Shown here in pieces: positions 19,871 through 27,582 of a DNA stretch of 60,358 nucleotides. The position numbers and the translations under genes are program-made. This DNA is from a virus. How positions within the stretch are numbered: the stretch's first letter is position 1; each line of letters opens with the position of its first letter. The stretch lies in IMG/VR virus record IMGVR_UViG_3300023179_000114, positions 1 to 60,358 of that record. One strand, 5' to 3'. Below the pieces are notes generated by a model. That model saw only the letters and a list, made by a program, of their open reading frames with translations. It ran no database searches and was not told where the DNA came from.

Positions 19871-20442
19871 TAGCTATTTTCTTTAATCTTTAATCGACGA
19901 GAAGTTTTAATAGCCCGAGATACTATTAAAGAAGCTACAGATTCTATATAAGGAAGATGTCTTTTTGCACTTTCTTCTTTTAGCCAACCTAGAATAGTAG
20001 GCATATTATTTTCGCACCAATCAGCACCTTTTTCGTTCATCTCTATAGCATGTCTCCTACAAGAACAGTTTGGGGTACTTTTAATACCCATAGTACTAAT
20101 CATATTAGTTAATATAGTTCCTGGGCCATTAGGATCTTCTTCTAAGGTTTTGGGAAATTTTTCTCTTAGTTTTTGAGCAGTATTTTCTTTAATTAGATCA
20201 TAAAATAAAGCTTGTATTACCGATCTAGTAAAGTCTCCTAATTTTTCATAATCTATACCAGAAGCTACAACGAAAGAACCAGGAATGTTTCTAACTGTAG
20301 CGGAAACTATTTTAGATGCTGGATTATCGTGATAAGTAACATCTAAAAAATCCATAGCTATTGCTGGAGGATTTACTATCTTATTAGTATTAGGATCAGT
20401 ATAGGCTGGTGGATAGATATAAATAGTTTGTTCGAGTTTCAT
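19870..20442 (-). CDS. hypothetical protein with Cys/Arg/His motif
   Basis: 190 aa. The C-terminal third has NCSCRRHAIEMNEKGADWC, a Cys cluster that recurs in phage proteins annotated only as hypothetical; metal binding is possible. It overlaps terminase by 1 nt and follows the ERCC4 nuclease by 2 nt, so it belongs to the packaging/recombination operon. No function assigned. Confidence 0.7.
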   Translation of the reverse strand: MKLEQTIYIYPPAYTDPNTNKIVNPPAIAMDFLDVTYHDNPASKIVSATVRNIPGSFVVASGIDYEKLGDFTRSVIQALFYDLIKENTAQKLREKFPKTLEEDPNGPGTILTNMISTMGIKSTPNCSCRRHAIEMNEKGADWCENNMPTILGWLKEESAKRHLPYIESVASLIVSRAIKTSRRLKIKENS

Positions 20443-20443
20443 T

Positions 20444-20920
20444 TTATGGTTCCTTTGTTTGAGAAGTTAATAAATGGATCTTTTTAATAATATATTCCGC
20501 TATCTTTTCTGCATTAGAGCTATTATTACAAAATAATACTTTAATATTGTGTTTAAGTTGCCAATCTAAAATATTCTTCATAAGAAATGCTGGGGTAATT
20601 TTTATTTTATCCCACAGTCTTTTAGGAAGATTGGATCCCACAGGATAGTTTAATACTTCTGTCATTCCAAACTCTAATAACAAAAATGAATATTTGCATT
20701 GGGCCAAGCGTGCTATAGCATCTTTAAATCGTGGTTCCACAATATTATTTGCCACCTCGTTAATACTCTTTTTTCTTTCTATCGCAAAAATATTTTGTAG
20801 TCCTTCGATACTATAGTCTCCAGCATCAAGTTTTTTATGAGCCGTAGTATATTCTTGAAAATTCCAGGGCTGTTGTTCTCTTGTATCTATTATTATAGTA
20901 AAATCTTCATCTGTTGTCAT
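20444..20920 (-). CDS. ERCC4-type structure-specific nuclease
   Basis: 158 aa. The motif set is clear: IIIDTREQQPW (6-20), KKLDAGDYSIEG (~30-40), FAIERKKSINEV (~44-55). This is the GDxnERKx3D active site of the XPF/Mus81/ERCC4 fold with Asn in place of the last Asp. It probably trims branched DNA during recombination or before packaging. No helix-hairpin-helix tail is present, so it is a minimal nuclease. Confidence 0.85.
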   Translation of the reverse strand: MTTDEDFTIIIDTREQQPWNFQEYTTAHKKLDAGDYSIEGLQNIFAIERKKSINEVANNIVEPRFKDAIARLAQCKYSFLLLEFGMTEVLNYPVGSNLPKRLWDKIKITPAFLMKNILDWQLKHNIKVLFCNNSSNAEKIAEYIIKKIHLLTSQTKEP

Positions 20921-21188
20921 CTGTATTTTTCTTATCTTTTATTATTTTAAAAAAAACCGCTTCATAGTAGCTTTCATTACCGTGTATTAAAGAATGATGA
21001 GTTTTGCATAATAATAAGCCATTATCAATATGGTATCTTAATCCTGCGCTATCACTCCATCTTTTAATATGATGAACTTGTAATTTTTTTGATGCTTTAC
21101 ACCCTGGCCACTGACAAACTCCCTTATCTCTTTTTCTAACTTCTTTTCTCCATTGTTTATATTGTGGGTCATTATAATCTCTAAACAT
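20907..21188 (-). CDS. HNH endonuclease, small
   Basis: About 93 aa from ATG at 21188 (MFRDYNDPQYKQW); an upstream ATG at 21227 would lie deep in the gmd end. The HNH core is CQWPGC, LQVHHIKRWSD, NGLLLCKTHHSLIHG. The compact domain resembles HNH nucleases beside terminase genes in many phages, where they assist packaging, but it could equally be a homing gene. It overlaps gmd at its start and ERCC4 at its end. Confidence 0.8.
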   Translation of the reverse strand: MFRDYNDPQYKQWRKEVRKRDKGVCQWPGCKASKKLQVHHIKRWSDSAGLRYHIDNGLLLCKTHHSLIHGNESYYEAVFFKIIKDKKNTDDNR

Positions 21189-22176
21189 AAATACTATAGT
21201 TTTTAATATCGTATCGCACCATTTCATTTACCAATTCGTGAAAAGTGGTTTCCGGAGTCCACCCTAAAACTTTTTGTGCTTTAGAATTTCGCCCACATAA
21301 ATAATCAACTTCTGCTGGTCTATATAAAGTTGAATCTATTTCTACATACTTTGTATAATCCAAGTCTACAATTTCAAATGCTTTTTTTACAAAATCTAGT
21401 ACTTTGTGCGTTTCTCCAGTACATACAACATAATCATCAGGATGATCCTGTTGTAACATAAGATACATAGCTTTTACATAGTCTTTGGAGTGTCCCCAAT
21501 CTCTATATGCTTGTAAATTCCCTAGTTTTAAAGTTTCATTTGTTTTATTATTAATTAATTGCCCAATATATTTTGTTACTTTACGAGTTAAAAAGTTTTC
21601 TCCCCTACGAGGACCTTCATGATTAAATAATATGCCTGAACAAGCAAAAACATTATAAGCTTCACGATATATTCTTACCAAATTATGAGCTGCTACTTTG
21701 CTTACAGCATACGGACTTTGAGGGGCCAAACTTGTATTTTCGTCCTGGTATTTATTATTAAATTGATCAATATCATAATTTTTACCAAACATTTCACTAG
21801 TACTAGCCTGATAAAATTTTGTTGCAGAAGATGTGGTTTTTATGCTGTCTAAAATATATAAAACACCATTAGTATTAACATTAAATGTGCTAACTGGCTG
21901 ATCAAAACTAGTGGCCACATGACTCATAGCGGCCAAATTGTAAAATTCGTCAGGCTGATATTTTTTAATAATGCTATATATACTATGGGGGTCTGTGAGA
22001 TCAAATTCTAAAAGAGTTAAATTTTTATTATTAATTAAATGGTATATTCTTTCAAAGTGTAGTGAGCTGCTACGACGATATAAGCCTAAAACTTTATAGT
22101 CTTTACTTAATAGTAATTCGCTTAGATAGCTTCCGTCCTGACCTGTTATTCCTGTTATTATAGCAGTTTTACTCAT
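21181..22176 (-). CDS. gmd: GDP-mannose 4,6-dehydratase
   Basis: 331 aa short-chain dehydrogenase. The NAD(P)-binding GITGQDGSYLSELLL (8-22) is diagnostic of Gmd; RRSS contacts the nucleotide. The catalytic parts are STSEMFGK and SPYAVSK (YxxxK). NHEGPRRGENFLTRK and RPAEVDYLCG follow. It turns GDP-mannose into GDP-4-keto-6-deoxymannose, precursor of fucose or rhamnose-type sugars. In this phage it may alter host surface glycans or decorate virion glycoproteins. Its place between the terminase genes is unusual. Confidence 0.95.
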   Translation of the reverse strand: MSKTAIITGITGQDGSYLSELLLSKDYKVLGLYRRSSSLHFERIYHLINNKNLTLLEFDLTDPHSIYSIIKKYQPDEFYNLAAMSHVATSFDQPVSTFNVNTNGVLYILDSIKTTSSATKFYQASTSEMFGKNYDIDQFNNKYQDENTSLAPQSPYAVSKVAAHNLVRIYREAYNVFACSGILFNHEGPRRGENFLTRKVTKYIGQLINNKTNETLKLGNLQAYRDWGHSKDYVKAMYLMLQQDHPDDYVVCTGETHKVLDFVKKAFEIVDLDYTKYVEIDSTLYRPAEVDYLCGRNSKAQKVLGWTPETTFHELVNEMVRYDIKNYSIYV

Positions 22177-22999
22177 GTCTAGTTTCCATAAATTCCGGAG
22201 TTAATAAAGGAAGATCTACGGTATTATCCGCATAATTATGATAAACTTGTAGTTTCTCTTTGGCTTTTTGTGAGGCCATATTTAAAATTTCCATTTCTCT
22301 ACCAGTTTGTTCTCTTATATTTTCATCTTCTAGCATACGAATTAGTCCAACCCAACTACTTTTACCGTCTTCTATTCTTTTGATTCTTTGTTCTCTGGTT
22401 GCTTTTAAATCTTTACTAATTTTTTGTTGTTCGTTTAATAATTTAGTATATTCGTTAGTATAATTGGCTATGCTGTTGCGTGCGAAACTTAATTGAGTTT
22501 CTAGATTAGCCAGTTTAGGAATATCTCTTTGATCTTCTGGTTTAGAATATTCGTTATCAACAGCTTTTTGTAATTTTTCGGTTTCACTAATATGTCTTTT
22601 TCTTTCTTTCATGCTGCGATTAATCAGAATATCTATTGTGATAAATTGTTTAATTTGAAGTTCTTCAGCAGGCAATACATCTTCTCTAAATTGTTTAATC
22701 AATCCTATCCATGTATTTTCAAAATATTCTAATTCTCCACTTTCAGCATCAAACTGTCGTGTGATTTCATTCCAAAAATTTTTACTATGAAGCTTGTCTC
22801 TAAGAGTATTAAGAGCTAATTTTTCTTCAGGATCTTCTAATAGATTATTTTCACGTACATATCTTTTGATGGGAGCTTCGTGTCTATTAAGATTTTGGGC
22901 GATTATATCAACTGATAGACTCTTAATATTTTCTCTAATATAAGCTTCTTCTGTTAAGCTTAATTGTCCTCGTTTTTTGGGAACTCCACCTGTTTCCAT
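22169..22999 (-). CDS. putative terminase small subunit
   Basis: 276 aa. An N-terminal helix-turn-helix-like segment (LTEEAYIRENIKSLSVDIIAQNL, KRYVREN) is followed by long charged helices that look coiled-coil (~130-215). Position upstream of the packaging genes and the DNA-binding-plus-oligomerisation layout fit TerS. It overlaps the sigma gene by 40 nt and gmd by 8 nt. A scaffold-like or regulatory protein is the alternative. Confidence 0.55.
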   Translation of the reverse strand: METGGVPKKRGQLSLTEEAYIRENIKSLSVDIIAQNLNRHEAPIKRYVRENNLLEDPEEKLALNTLRDKLHSKNFWNEITRQFDAESGELEYFENTWIGLIKQFREDVLPAEELQIKQFITIDILINRSMKERKRHISETEKLQKAVDNEYSKPEDQRDIPKLANLETQLSFARNSIANYTNEYTKLLNEQQKISKDLKATREQRIKRIEDGKSSWVGLIRMLEDENIREQTGREMEILNMASQKAKEKLQVYHNYADNTVDLPLLTPEFMETRHE

Positions 23000-23601
23000 C
23001 CTTTTTCCTCCATAATCTTTTGTATATGTTTTTGTAGCTTAATAGTATCTGCTTTATTGATTTTTTGATTATGTTTAAGTTTTAAATAAAGGTCTCTATA
23101 TTCAGTTTTAACATTTTCGTCTAAAAATTTAATAATTTCATTATTATCATTATTATTATCGTTTTGAGGCAATGAGGATAGATCATCTACACAAGAAGGT
23201 TTAGCTATGTTCTTTTTAGCATCATTTCTTTTGCTCCAGCTTTCATAAAGATCGCAGTCATTTTTATTAACAAATTTAGAGCATTGATTATCAGACACTT
23301 TGTATTTTGGATCATATAGGGGACATGTTAAACAAGGTTTATCTGGCCTTTGATAGTTATTTCTTTTATAGTTAAAAAGCCTGTTTCTTACATGTGTCCA
23401 CAAAAAGTTTTCCAGGGGTCTTTTATGGTCGTAGTTTTTTAATCCTTCTAGAGCGAAGATAGCAGCTTGCTGCTTCATATCTTCAGCACTATGATAGCCG
23501 AATCTGAATTTGTGAGCTAATCTTTTGGTTATTTTATCTAAAATTTTTACAAACTCTTCGTCAGAAACTGTATTTTGAGAATCTTTTTTAATTTTTTTCA
23601 T
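22960..23601 (-). CDS. phage sigma-like factor (sigma-70 region 2)
   Basis: 213 aa. FRFGYHSAEDMKQQAAIFAL, then YDHKRPLENFLWTHVRNRLFNYKR, matches sigma-70 region 2 (core binding and -10 recognition), as in T4 gp55-type late factors. A four-Cys cluster follows (CLTCPLY, CSKF, CDLY), possibly zinc-binding. The C-terminal part may be a reduced region 4. Encoded at the head of the structural operon, it is the obvious candidate to read the TGGTGTATAA late motif. Confidence 0.8.
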   Translation of the reverse strand: MKKIKKDSQNTVSDEEFVKILDKITKRLAHKFRFGYHSAEDMKQQAAIFALEGLKNYDHKRPLENFLWTHVRNRLFNYKRNNYQRPDKPCLTCPLYDPKYKVSDNQCSKFVNKNDCDLYESWSKRNDAKKNIAKPSCVDDLSSLPQNDNNNDNNEIIKFLDENVKTEYRDLYLKLKHNQKINKADTIKLQKHIQKIMEEKGWKQVEFPKNEDN

Positions 23602-23734
23602 CTAATAATTCTGCTATAGTTTTTCCTTCTGGTAATTCTAGATCCTTCTCAGCATCAAGATCTATTGATCCTGAAGCTTTAATAGTTAATAGGGATGATA
23701 CAATATCTTGATCATTAAAAATAAAATTAGTCAT
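23588..23734 (-). CDS. small acidic protein at head of leftward operon
   Basis: 48 aa, MTNFIFNDQDIVSSLL to AELLDEKN, acidic. It overlaps the sigma gene start by 14 nt, arguing for coupled translation. Function unknown; small acidic partners of phage sigma factors are known, but nothing here proves that role. Confidence 0.6.
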   Translation of the reverse strand: MTNFIFNDQDIVSSLLTIKASGSIDLDAEKDLELPEGKTIAELLDEKN

Positions 23735-23769
23735 TTTTGCCTCTTGCTAAAAATTGCTATCTCTTTAAT

Positions 23770-23797
23770 ATAGTAGAGCGTTCGGGTATATTGTCAA
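23770..23797 (-). promoter_or_regulatory. leftward promoter for the sigma/packaging operon
   Basis: The minus strand has TTGACA (23797-23792), 16 nt, then TACTAT (23775-23770). TATATTA overlaps as an alternative -10. It is the only strong leftward sigma-70-like promoter at the divergence point. Confidence 0.6.
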
Positions 23798-23822
23798 TAT
23801 TAGTTATACAAAAGGAGAGTTT

Positions 23823-24035
23823 ATGAGTTATAAAAAGTGGGGCGACGGAGAAAGAGACTTTATCCAAAATAATTATACACTTTTAAGTGATGATGAGCTA
23901 GCTTTAAGATTAAGTGCTATGAGTAATTTTCCTGTAAGCGTTGCTATGGTTCGAAGACAAAGACGCAAACTACAGTTAAATAAGCCTCGTGGTAGACCAG
24001 CTAAAAATAAAAGTAATAATAGTATTCTAAATTAA
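23823..24035 (+). CDS. small DNA-binding protein with AT-hook-like tail
   Basis: 70 aa. The central part (YTLLSDDELALRLS, VAMVRRQRRKLQL) looks like a Myb/SANT or helix-turn-helix fold. The tail KPRGRPAKNK contains the GRP core of an AT-hook. AAAGGAGAGTTT precedes the ATG. It stands alone at the divergence point between the two arms, with its own terminator, which suits a regulator of either arm. Confidence 0.7.
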   Translation: MSYKKWGDGERDFIQNNYTLLSDDELALRLSAMSNFPVSVAMVRRQRRKLQLNKPRGRPAKNKSNNSILN

Positions 24036-24065
24036 TATAGTTAATATTGTATATAGTTTAATAGT

Positions 24066-24094
24066 AAGGGCCTCTTTATGGGGCCTTTATTTTT
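24066..24094 (+). terminator. terminator after the AT-hook gene
   Basis: AAGGGCC, a 9-nt loop, GGCCTTT, then ATTTTTT: a 7-bp stem including one G-U pair, about 30 nt after the stop. Confidence 0.75.
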
Positions 24095-24338
24095 TATAGT
24101 TTCTTGATTTTATATATGATAAGAGACTAGGATCAATCTTAAATATAAAAGAATAAATAGGGCGATCCTTGTGGTTTAGGTAATACATTATTTTTTTGAT
24201 GCTCTTACTATTTTTATACCACCCAGCGTTTTTTGACAAACTGCCGATCTGGCAGTTAAAAACAAAAAAACCCCCCCACTAGAGGGGAGCCCCTATAACC
24301 CCTAAAAACAGGCCATTTTTCACCAAAATTTTTTTTTC
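24095..24338. other. gene-free divergence region
   Basis: No gene seen. Contents: TTGACA at 24233 without a clear -10, directly followed by a perfect hairpin CTGCCGATCTGGCAG (24241-24255) whose loop region holds the CCGAT spacer motif; a C7 run; and the hairpin AGGGGAGCCCCT near 24283-24294. A regulatory or origin role is possible but unproven. Confidence 0.5.
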
Positions 24339-24366
24339 TTGACAACTAAAGTTCGTTTGGTAAAAT
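24339..24366 (+). promoter_or_regulatory. early promoter
   Basis: TTGACA, 16 nt, TAAAAT. Downstream GTCGATATAAG and a GA-rich leader are shared with the promoters at 26524 and 26965. Confidence 0.75.
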
Positions 24367-24406
24367 GTCGATATAAGAAGTAAGAAAGAAAGAAAGAGAG
24401 AGAAAG

Positions 24407-24610
24407 ATGGAAAAGGTTACTCATATCAATGACTTCATTCGCAGTCTTCCGAAGATTCGCCGTAGGCGAATTTGGAATGTGTTGATAGATGGTCAGGTTG
24501 TCCAAGGTGTATCTGCTAGCGACAATAGGAAGTCTACAGCAGAAGCGTACATTCGGTCAAAGTATCCGAATACGCAGTTTACGCTAGTTTTCGCCTGTTG
24601 GAAAATCTAG
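24407..24610 (+). CDS. early hypothetical protein
   Basis: 67 aa and basic (RSLPKIRRRRIWNVLIDG). The pattern VLIDGQVVQGVSASDNRKSTAEAYI resembles short SH3- or KOW-like early phage proteins. It is preceded by an unusual leader of AAGAAAGAAAGAGAGAGA instead of a plain GGAGG. A small hairpin (CTCCCCCGATAAGGGGG) follows the stop. Confidence 0.6.
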   Translation: MEKVTHINDFIRSLPKIRRRRIWNVLIDGQVVQGVSASDNRKSTAEAYIRSKYPNTQFTLVFACWKI

Positions 24611-24631
24611 TAGTCTCCCCCGATAAGGGGG

Positions 24632-24660
24632 TTGACGGCGGCGGAAAAGTTTGATATAAC
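24632..24660 (+). promoter_or_regulatory. early promoter
   Basis: TTGACG, 17 nt, TATAAC. The TTG of the -35 box is in frame with the next gene, but the first codons would lie upstream of the transcription start. Confidence 0.65.
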
Positions 24661-24685
24661 ACTCGAAAGAGAAAGAAAGAAAAAA

Positions 24686-25066
24686 ATGAAGTTTCCGATT
24701 ATCGAAAATGCAAAGCGTCAAGCACGTATGGTTTTCAAGGGAATCGCAATCCCTATGGTGGTTCCTGTTCCCGACTCTCGGGTTGTGGAAGGTGTAGACT
24801 ATGTATCCGGTGTGCAGGATCATGGTCGCTATGTTGTGAGCGAAAAGGTTTTGAAGTTCAATCGCAAGGCTCTGAAGAATATGGGCAAGGTTCAGGTTCG
24901 CAAGGAAAACACTGACCCTCGATTTGTGGGTGGTGAGGATACTATGATTGTAAAGGTTGGCAAGCCGGGTTCTCGTGAGCGTGTCGAGGCTTTTGCTCGC
25001 CAGTATGGTGCAATTTTGGCTTGTGGTGAGGAAGTTAGCCCGTTTGCTTGGAAAGGTGAAGAATGA
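24686..25066 (+). CDS. early hypothetical protein
   Basis: 126 aa from ATG 24686 (MKFPIIENAKRQ), chosen because the longer frame starts in the promoter. Val-rich and basic, with DSRVVEGVDYVSG and VKVGKPGSRERVEAFARQYG; the latter recalls a small alpha/beta domain. Leader CGAAAGAGAAAGAAAG. Its stop overlaps the next start (ATGA). Confidence 0.65.
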   Translation: MKFPIIENAKRQARMVFKGIAIPMVVPVPDSRVVEGVDYVSGVQDHGRYVVSEKVLKFNRKALKNMGKVQVRKENTDPRFVGGEDTMIVKVGKPGSRERVEAFARQYGAILACGEEVSPFAWKGEE

Positions 25067-25224
25067 AAACGAGAGTACTTCAAGACGTTCTGCGAATTGA
25101 ACAGATACGCTTGTCCACTACTGAACATCCGTTACAGCAGGCTGCTATCATGAATCGTATCAAGCATCTTGCAAAGCAGTTGAAAAAACGATGGAAAAAA
25201 GAGATGCAAACCCTTGATGCGTAA
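25063..25224 (+). CDS. small basic helical protein
   Basis: 53 aa, MKTRVLQDVLRIEQIRL to MQTLDA, with a Lys-rich amphipathic end (KHLAKQLKKRWKKEM). It overlaps the previous gene by 4 nt. Its TAA lies in the GTAAGCACTTAGG of the first regulatory module. Confidence 0.55.
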   Translation: MKTRVLQDVLRIEQIRLSTTEHPLQQAAIMNRIKHLAKQLKKRWKKEMQTLDA

Positions 25225-25345
25225 GCACTTAGGGAAAATTTGCGCCGCAAAATTTAACGTAACTCCTTATATACCAACGACTTAAGAACAAAATAAAAAT
25301 CTTCTAAAGATAGTGTTTGACTTTTGCCGATCTATACTGTAGAAT
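25222..25345 (+). promoter_or_regulatory. three-site module 1 plus promoter
   Basis: GCACTTAGG, GC-rich core, ACGTAACTCCTTAT, CAACGACTTAAG, then TTGACT (25317) and TAGAAT (25340) 17 nt apart. The spacer has GCCGAT. Confidence 0.75.
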
Positions 25346-25361
25346 CGAACGCAGGAGAAAG

Positions 25362-25511
25362 ATGATGAAAACTAAGAAGAAGTCAGTTAGCGTGTATCAG
25401 AAAACCCAAGCACGCATGAAACAGGAAACTGGTCGTGCTTTGGCTCAGGTTCGATTTCTGGAAAATCTGTATCGTGAGATGGTCGAATCCAAGAAAAAGG
25501 AAAGCAAGTGA
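25362..25511 (+). CDS. small basic protein
   Basis: 49 aa from ATG 25362 (MMKTKKKSVSVYQ) after AGGAGAAAG. Helical and charged (QETGRALAQVRFLENLYREM). The upstream in-frame TTG is the -35 box. Translationally coupled to the next gene. Confidence 0.6.
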   Translation: MMKTKKKSVSVYQKTQARMKQETGRALAQVRFLENLYREMVESKKKESK

Positions 25512-25819
25512 TGACACACTCTGAAGCATATATGATGGTTCGTGGTAAGCGTGGTGTGATGCGTCGTAAGGTTGGTAACAATACCTATGCAGAAATTCTG
25601 CCTGATGGTAGTATTGGAATTATGCTACATAGTACTTATGTGGTAAAAATTCATCAGGATAATACATATACACTGAATAGTGGTGGTTGGCAAACTCTGA
25701 CTACTAAAGATCGAATTAACCAGTATAGCCCTGTACGGGTGTATCAGCGAAAGTTTCAGTGGTATGTACAGTTGAACAGTAAGGAGTATGAGTATATGGA
25801 TGGGATGGTGGTATCATGA
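25508..25819 (+). CDS. early hypothetical protein
   Basis: 103 aa from GTG 25508, or 102 from ATG 25511. The pattern of alternating strands (LHSTYVVKIHQDNTYTLNSG, WQTLTTKDRINQY, FQWYVQLN) looks like a small beta-barrel; similar short proteins are common in phages. Coupled to both neighbours. Confidence 0.65.
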   Translation: MMTHSEAYMMVRGKRGVMRRKVGNNTYAEILPDGSIGIMLHSTYVVKIHQDNTYTLNSGGWQTLTTKDRINQYSPVRVYQRKFQWYVQLNSKEYEYMDGMVVS

Positions 25820-25938
25820 AGTATTTTTACGAGTACCTGAATCATACAGGATTTGTAGAGTATGACACTTATCATCTTCGAACAATCCTAGAAATGGCAC
25901 AGCAGATTCTAGGAAACTTTCTTGAATGGCTTCCTTGA
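25816..25938 (+). CDS. small protein
   Basis: 40 aa, MKYFYEYLNHTGFVEYDTY to NFLEWLP. It overlaps the previous stop by 4 nt (ATGA) and ends just before module 2. Aromatic-rich; no motif. Confidence 0.5.
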   Translation: MKYFYEYLNHTGFVEYDTYHLRTILEMAQQILGNFLEWLP

Positions 25939-25958
25939 CCTAAAGCCTTGGGCCTAAA

Positions 25959-26085
25959 GCACTTAGGACAAGGCCGCGCCGCCCGGATCGACGTAAGTGC
26001 TTATCTAGCATAGACTTACATCAAAAAAATTTTTTAGAGATTTTCTATAGAGGGGGCTTGACATGGCCGATAATTAGTGTAGGAT
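25959..26085 (+). promoter_or_regulatory. three-site module 2 plus promoter
   Basis: GCACTTAGGACAAGG, GACGTAAGTGCTTATCTA, GACTTACATC, A/T tract, TTGACA (26058), GCCGATAA, TAGGAT (26080). Confidence 0.8.
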
Positions 26086-26091
26086 TGAATC

Positions 26092-26214
26092 ATGAATATG
26101 ATCTCTAAGATGTATCTCTGGATAGTTCATCAGATTGTCTCTGCTAATCCTGCGGATTTGGCTAGTGTGGCTATAGTCAGCGAAAATTATGGCTTATTGA
26201 CAAGTTGGTTTTGA
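26092..26214 (+). CDS. small protein overlapping a hairpin element
   Basis: 40 aa, MNMISKMYLWIVHQI to LLTSWF, right behind module 2. Its second half is copy 1 of the two-hairpin element read through in frame (SANPADLASVAIVSE), the only copy with a complete start-to-stop frame across it. The -35 box of the next gene lies inside its 3' end. Confidence 0.45.
   Translation: MNMISKMYLWIVHQIVSANPADLASVAIVSENYGLLTSWF
26147..26188 (+). repeat. two-hairpin element copy 1
   Basis: CTAATCCTGCGGATTTGG then GGCTATAGTCAGC. Stem AATCC/GGATT; the second arm GCT/AGC is weaker. Confidence 0.65.
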
Positions 26215-26225
26215 TATGGTAGAAT
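26197..26225 (+). promoter_or_regulatory. early promoter
   Basis: TTGACA, 17 nt, TAGAAT, inside the 3' end of the 26092 gene and just after hairpin element 1. Confidence 0.7.
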
Positions 26226-26251
26226 CCATCACTCACAAGGGAGAACAGATT

Positions 26252-26413
26252 ATGCTGAACGATTTTGAGGATATCAACCGGATTCTGGACGAAATGACGG
26301 ACGAGGGAATTATTGAGCCGATTGACGATCCTAGTATCCAGACCGATTTCTACGATTGGGCGGATGTTGTGGGTGTTCTGGATGAAGTTGAACCAAATAT
26401 TGAGTGGGTTTGA
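26252..26413 (+). CDS. small acidic protein
   Basis: 53 aa from ATG 26252 after AAGGGAGAACAG; the longer frame starts within the promoter. Strongly acidic (NDFEDINRILDEMTDEG, ADVVGVLDEVEPN). Function unknown; acidic early proteins often bind or mimic nucleic-acid partners. Confidence 0.6.
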   Translation: MLNDFEDINRILDEMTDEGIIEPIDDPSIQTDFYDWADVVGVLDEVEPNIEWV

Positions 26414-26433
26414 TATAAAGCCTTGAGCCTAAA

Positions 26434-26551
26434 GAACTTACGACAAAGTATCGCCGCGAAATTTGCTGTAAGTACTTATCTGACAATACTTTACGCGAAA
26501 ACATTTTTTGAGATTTTTTTTACTTGACAACTAAAGATTGCTTGGTAGAAT
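26434..26551 (+). promoter_or_regulatory. three-site module 3 plus promoter
   Basis: GAACTTACGACAAAG, CTGTAAGTACTTATCTGAC, ACTTTACG, A/T tract, TTGACA (26524), TAGAAT (26546). This promoter has CTAAAG instead of the CCGATA spacer block. Confidence 0.75.
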
Positions 26552-26586
26552 ACCGATATAAGAGATAGAGAAAGAGAGAGTAAGCG

Positions 26587-26751
26587 ATGAGTAAGGAAAT
26601 GAGCATTGAGGAACTGCGTGAGATTGAAGAATACAATAGGTTTATGGACGAATGGGAAAAACGTCCTAAGAATCGTGATTTATATGGCAACAACTGCTAT
26701 CGTCCAGATGAAGTAGCGTTGACCGATGAAGAATATGAGTTATTTGGTTAG
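26587..26751 (+). CDS. small acidic protein
   Basis: 54 aa, MSKEMSIEELREIEEYNRF to EYELFG, with GA-rich leader AGAGAAAGAGAGAGTAAG. Charged, helical, no motif. The next gene starts 10 nt after the stop with GGAGAAAAAG. Confidence 0.55.
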   Translation: MSKEMSIEELREIEEYNRFMDEWEKRPKNRDLYGNNCYRPDEVALTDEEYELFG

Positions 26752-26761
26752 GAGAAAAAGA

Positions 26762-26968
26762 ATGAAAAAGATAAGTAAGAATGAATTGGACGATCTGTAT
26801 TTTGATGCAGAGTTGATGAATTTCCGGGTGGTTTATATTCAAAAGCCTCTGGATCAGAATCATTTTGTGTTGTATCACAATAAGCCCCAACTTGAGCATG
26901 TGGGACATTATCGATACTTGAACGATGTGAAACTTGCAATGCAGAAACATTATAGGTCAGGTACTTGA
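26762..26968 (+). CDS. early hypothetical protein
   Basis: 68 aa from ATG 26762 (MKKISKNELDDLYF). Aromatic strands (FRVVYIQKPL, HFVLYHNKPQ). Its TGA stop is part of the TTGACA box of the next promoter. Confidence 0.6.
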   Translation: MKKISKNELDDLYFDAELMNFRVVYIQKPLDQNHFVLYHNKPQLEHVGHYRYLNDVKLAMQKHYRSGT

Positions 26969-26992
26969 CAAATAAAGTTTTTCTGGTAGACT
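26965..26992 (+). promoter_or_regulatory. early promoter built on a stop codon
   Basis: TTGACA, 16 nt, TAGACT; the TGA stop of the upstream gene lies within the -35 box. Confidence 0.7.
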
Positions 26993-27017
26993 ACCAATAT
27001 AAGAAAGAGAGAAAGAA

Positions 27018-27266
27018 ATGAGTCACCCTGATCCCCTGTTCGATCCCGAAAACGCTTATGAGGATGATGATATGATGATCGAAGATGAAAACTATGACGA
27101 TTATTCCGATTTCCACCACGGTGAGATTGAGGCTGAGGATTTGGAGGATAGTTGGGATGATTCGTATGATGATAGTATGGATGGCGATACTGAGAGTGCG
27201 TTCGGTTCTTGCGGATGGGGTGTTGATGAATACTATGAACACTATGAGTCGGGTGACGATTACTGA
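27018..27266 (+). CDS. extremely acidic protein, DNA-mimic candidate
   Basis: 82 aa with about 35 Asp/Glu, only one Arg/Lys-type residue visible, and many Tyr (ENAYEDDDMMIEDENYDD, DLEDSWDDSYDDSMDGD). Composition and size match DNA-mimic inhibitors such as Ocr or Ugi-type proteins, but there is no sequence motif to say which host protein it would bind. Own promoter and GA-rich leader; coupled to the next gene. Confidence 0.65.
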   Translation: MSHPDPLFDPENAYEDDDMMIEDENYDDYSDFHHGEIEAEDLEDSWDDSYDDSMDGDTESAFGSCGWGVDEYYEHYESGDDY

Positions 27267-27559
27267 TGCAAACTGAAGATATTAAAAATTGGATCGACTC
27301 TTACTTTACCACAAGGACTAATAAGATGATGAAGGTTACCGTTACTCAGACCGATACGTTTAATGGTGAGGCTAACTATTCTTGGGCCAACCGTTATGAG
27401 TTTGCTATCAATAGCGAGGCATCTCAGCGTAATATTGTGAGAAAGGCTAAGTTTCTCGCGGGCATGACCGGAGTAAAGAGTGACACCTACGATTACGGCG
27501 AGAGTCTTACTATCAAGCCGCGAGGATATCATCAGGTTATTTTCGTAGACTTTGAATAA
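27266..27559 (+). CDS. early hypothetical protein
   Basis: 97 aa, ATG right at the end of the acidic gene (1 nt overlap). Reads MQTEDIKNWIDSYF, then KVTVTQTDTFNGEANYSW and RKAKFLAGMTGVKSDTYDY, an alpha/beta pattern. The coupling may mean it works with the acidic protein. Confidence 0.6.
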   Translation: MQTEDIKNWIDSYFTTRTNKMMKVTVTQTDTFNGEANYSWANRYEFAINSEASQRNIVRKAKFLAGMTGVKSDTYDYGESLTIKPRGYHQVIFVDFE

Positions 27560-27582
27560 AACTCTCCGCAAACCCTTACTGC

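Noticed and set aside
24632-25320. TTG-started extensions of several genes (24632, 25317, 26216, 37366, 48321, 51038)
   Set aside because: The first codons fall inside -35/-10 boxes or before the transcription start; downstream ATGs have SD sites.
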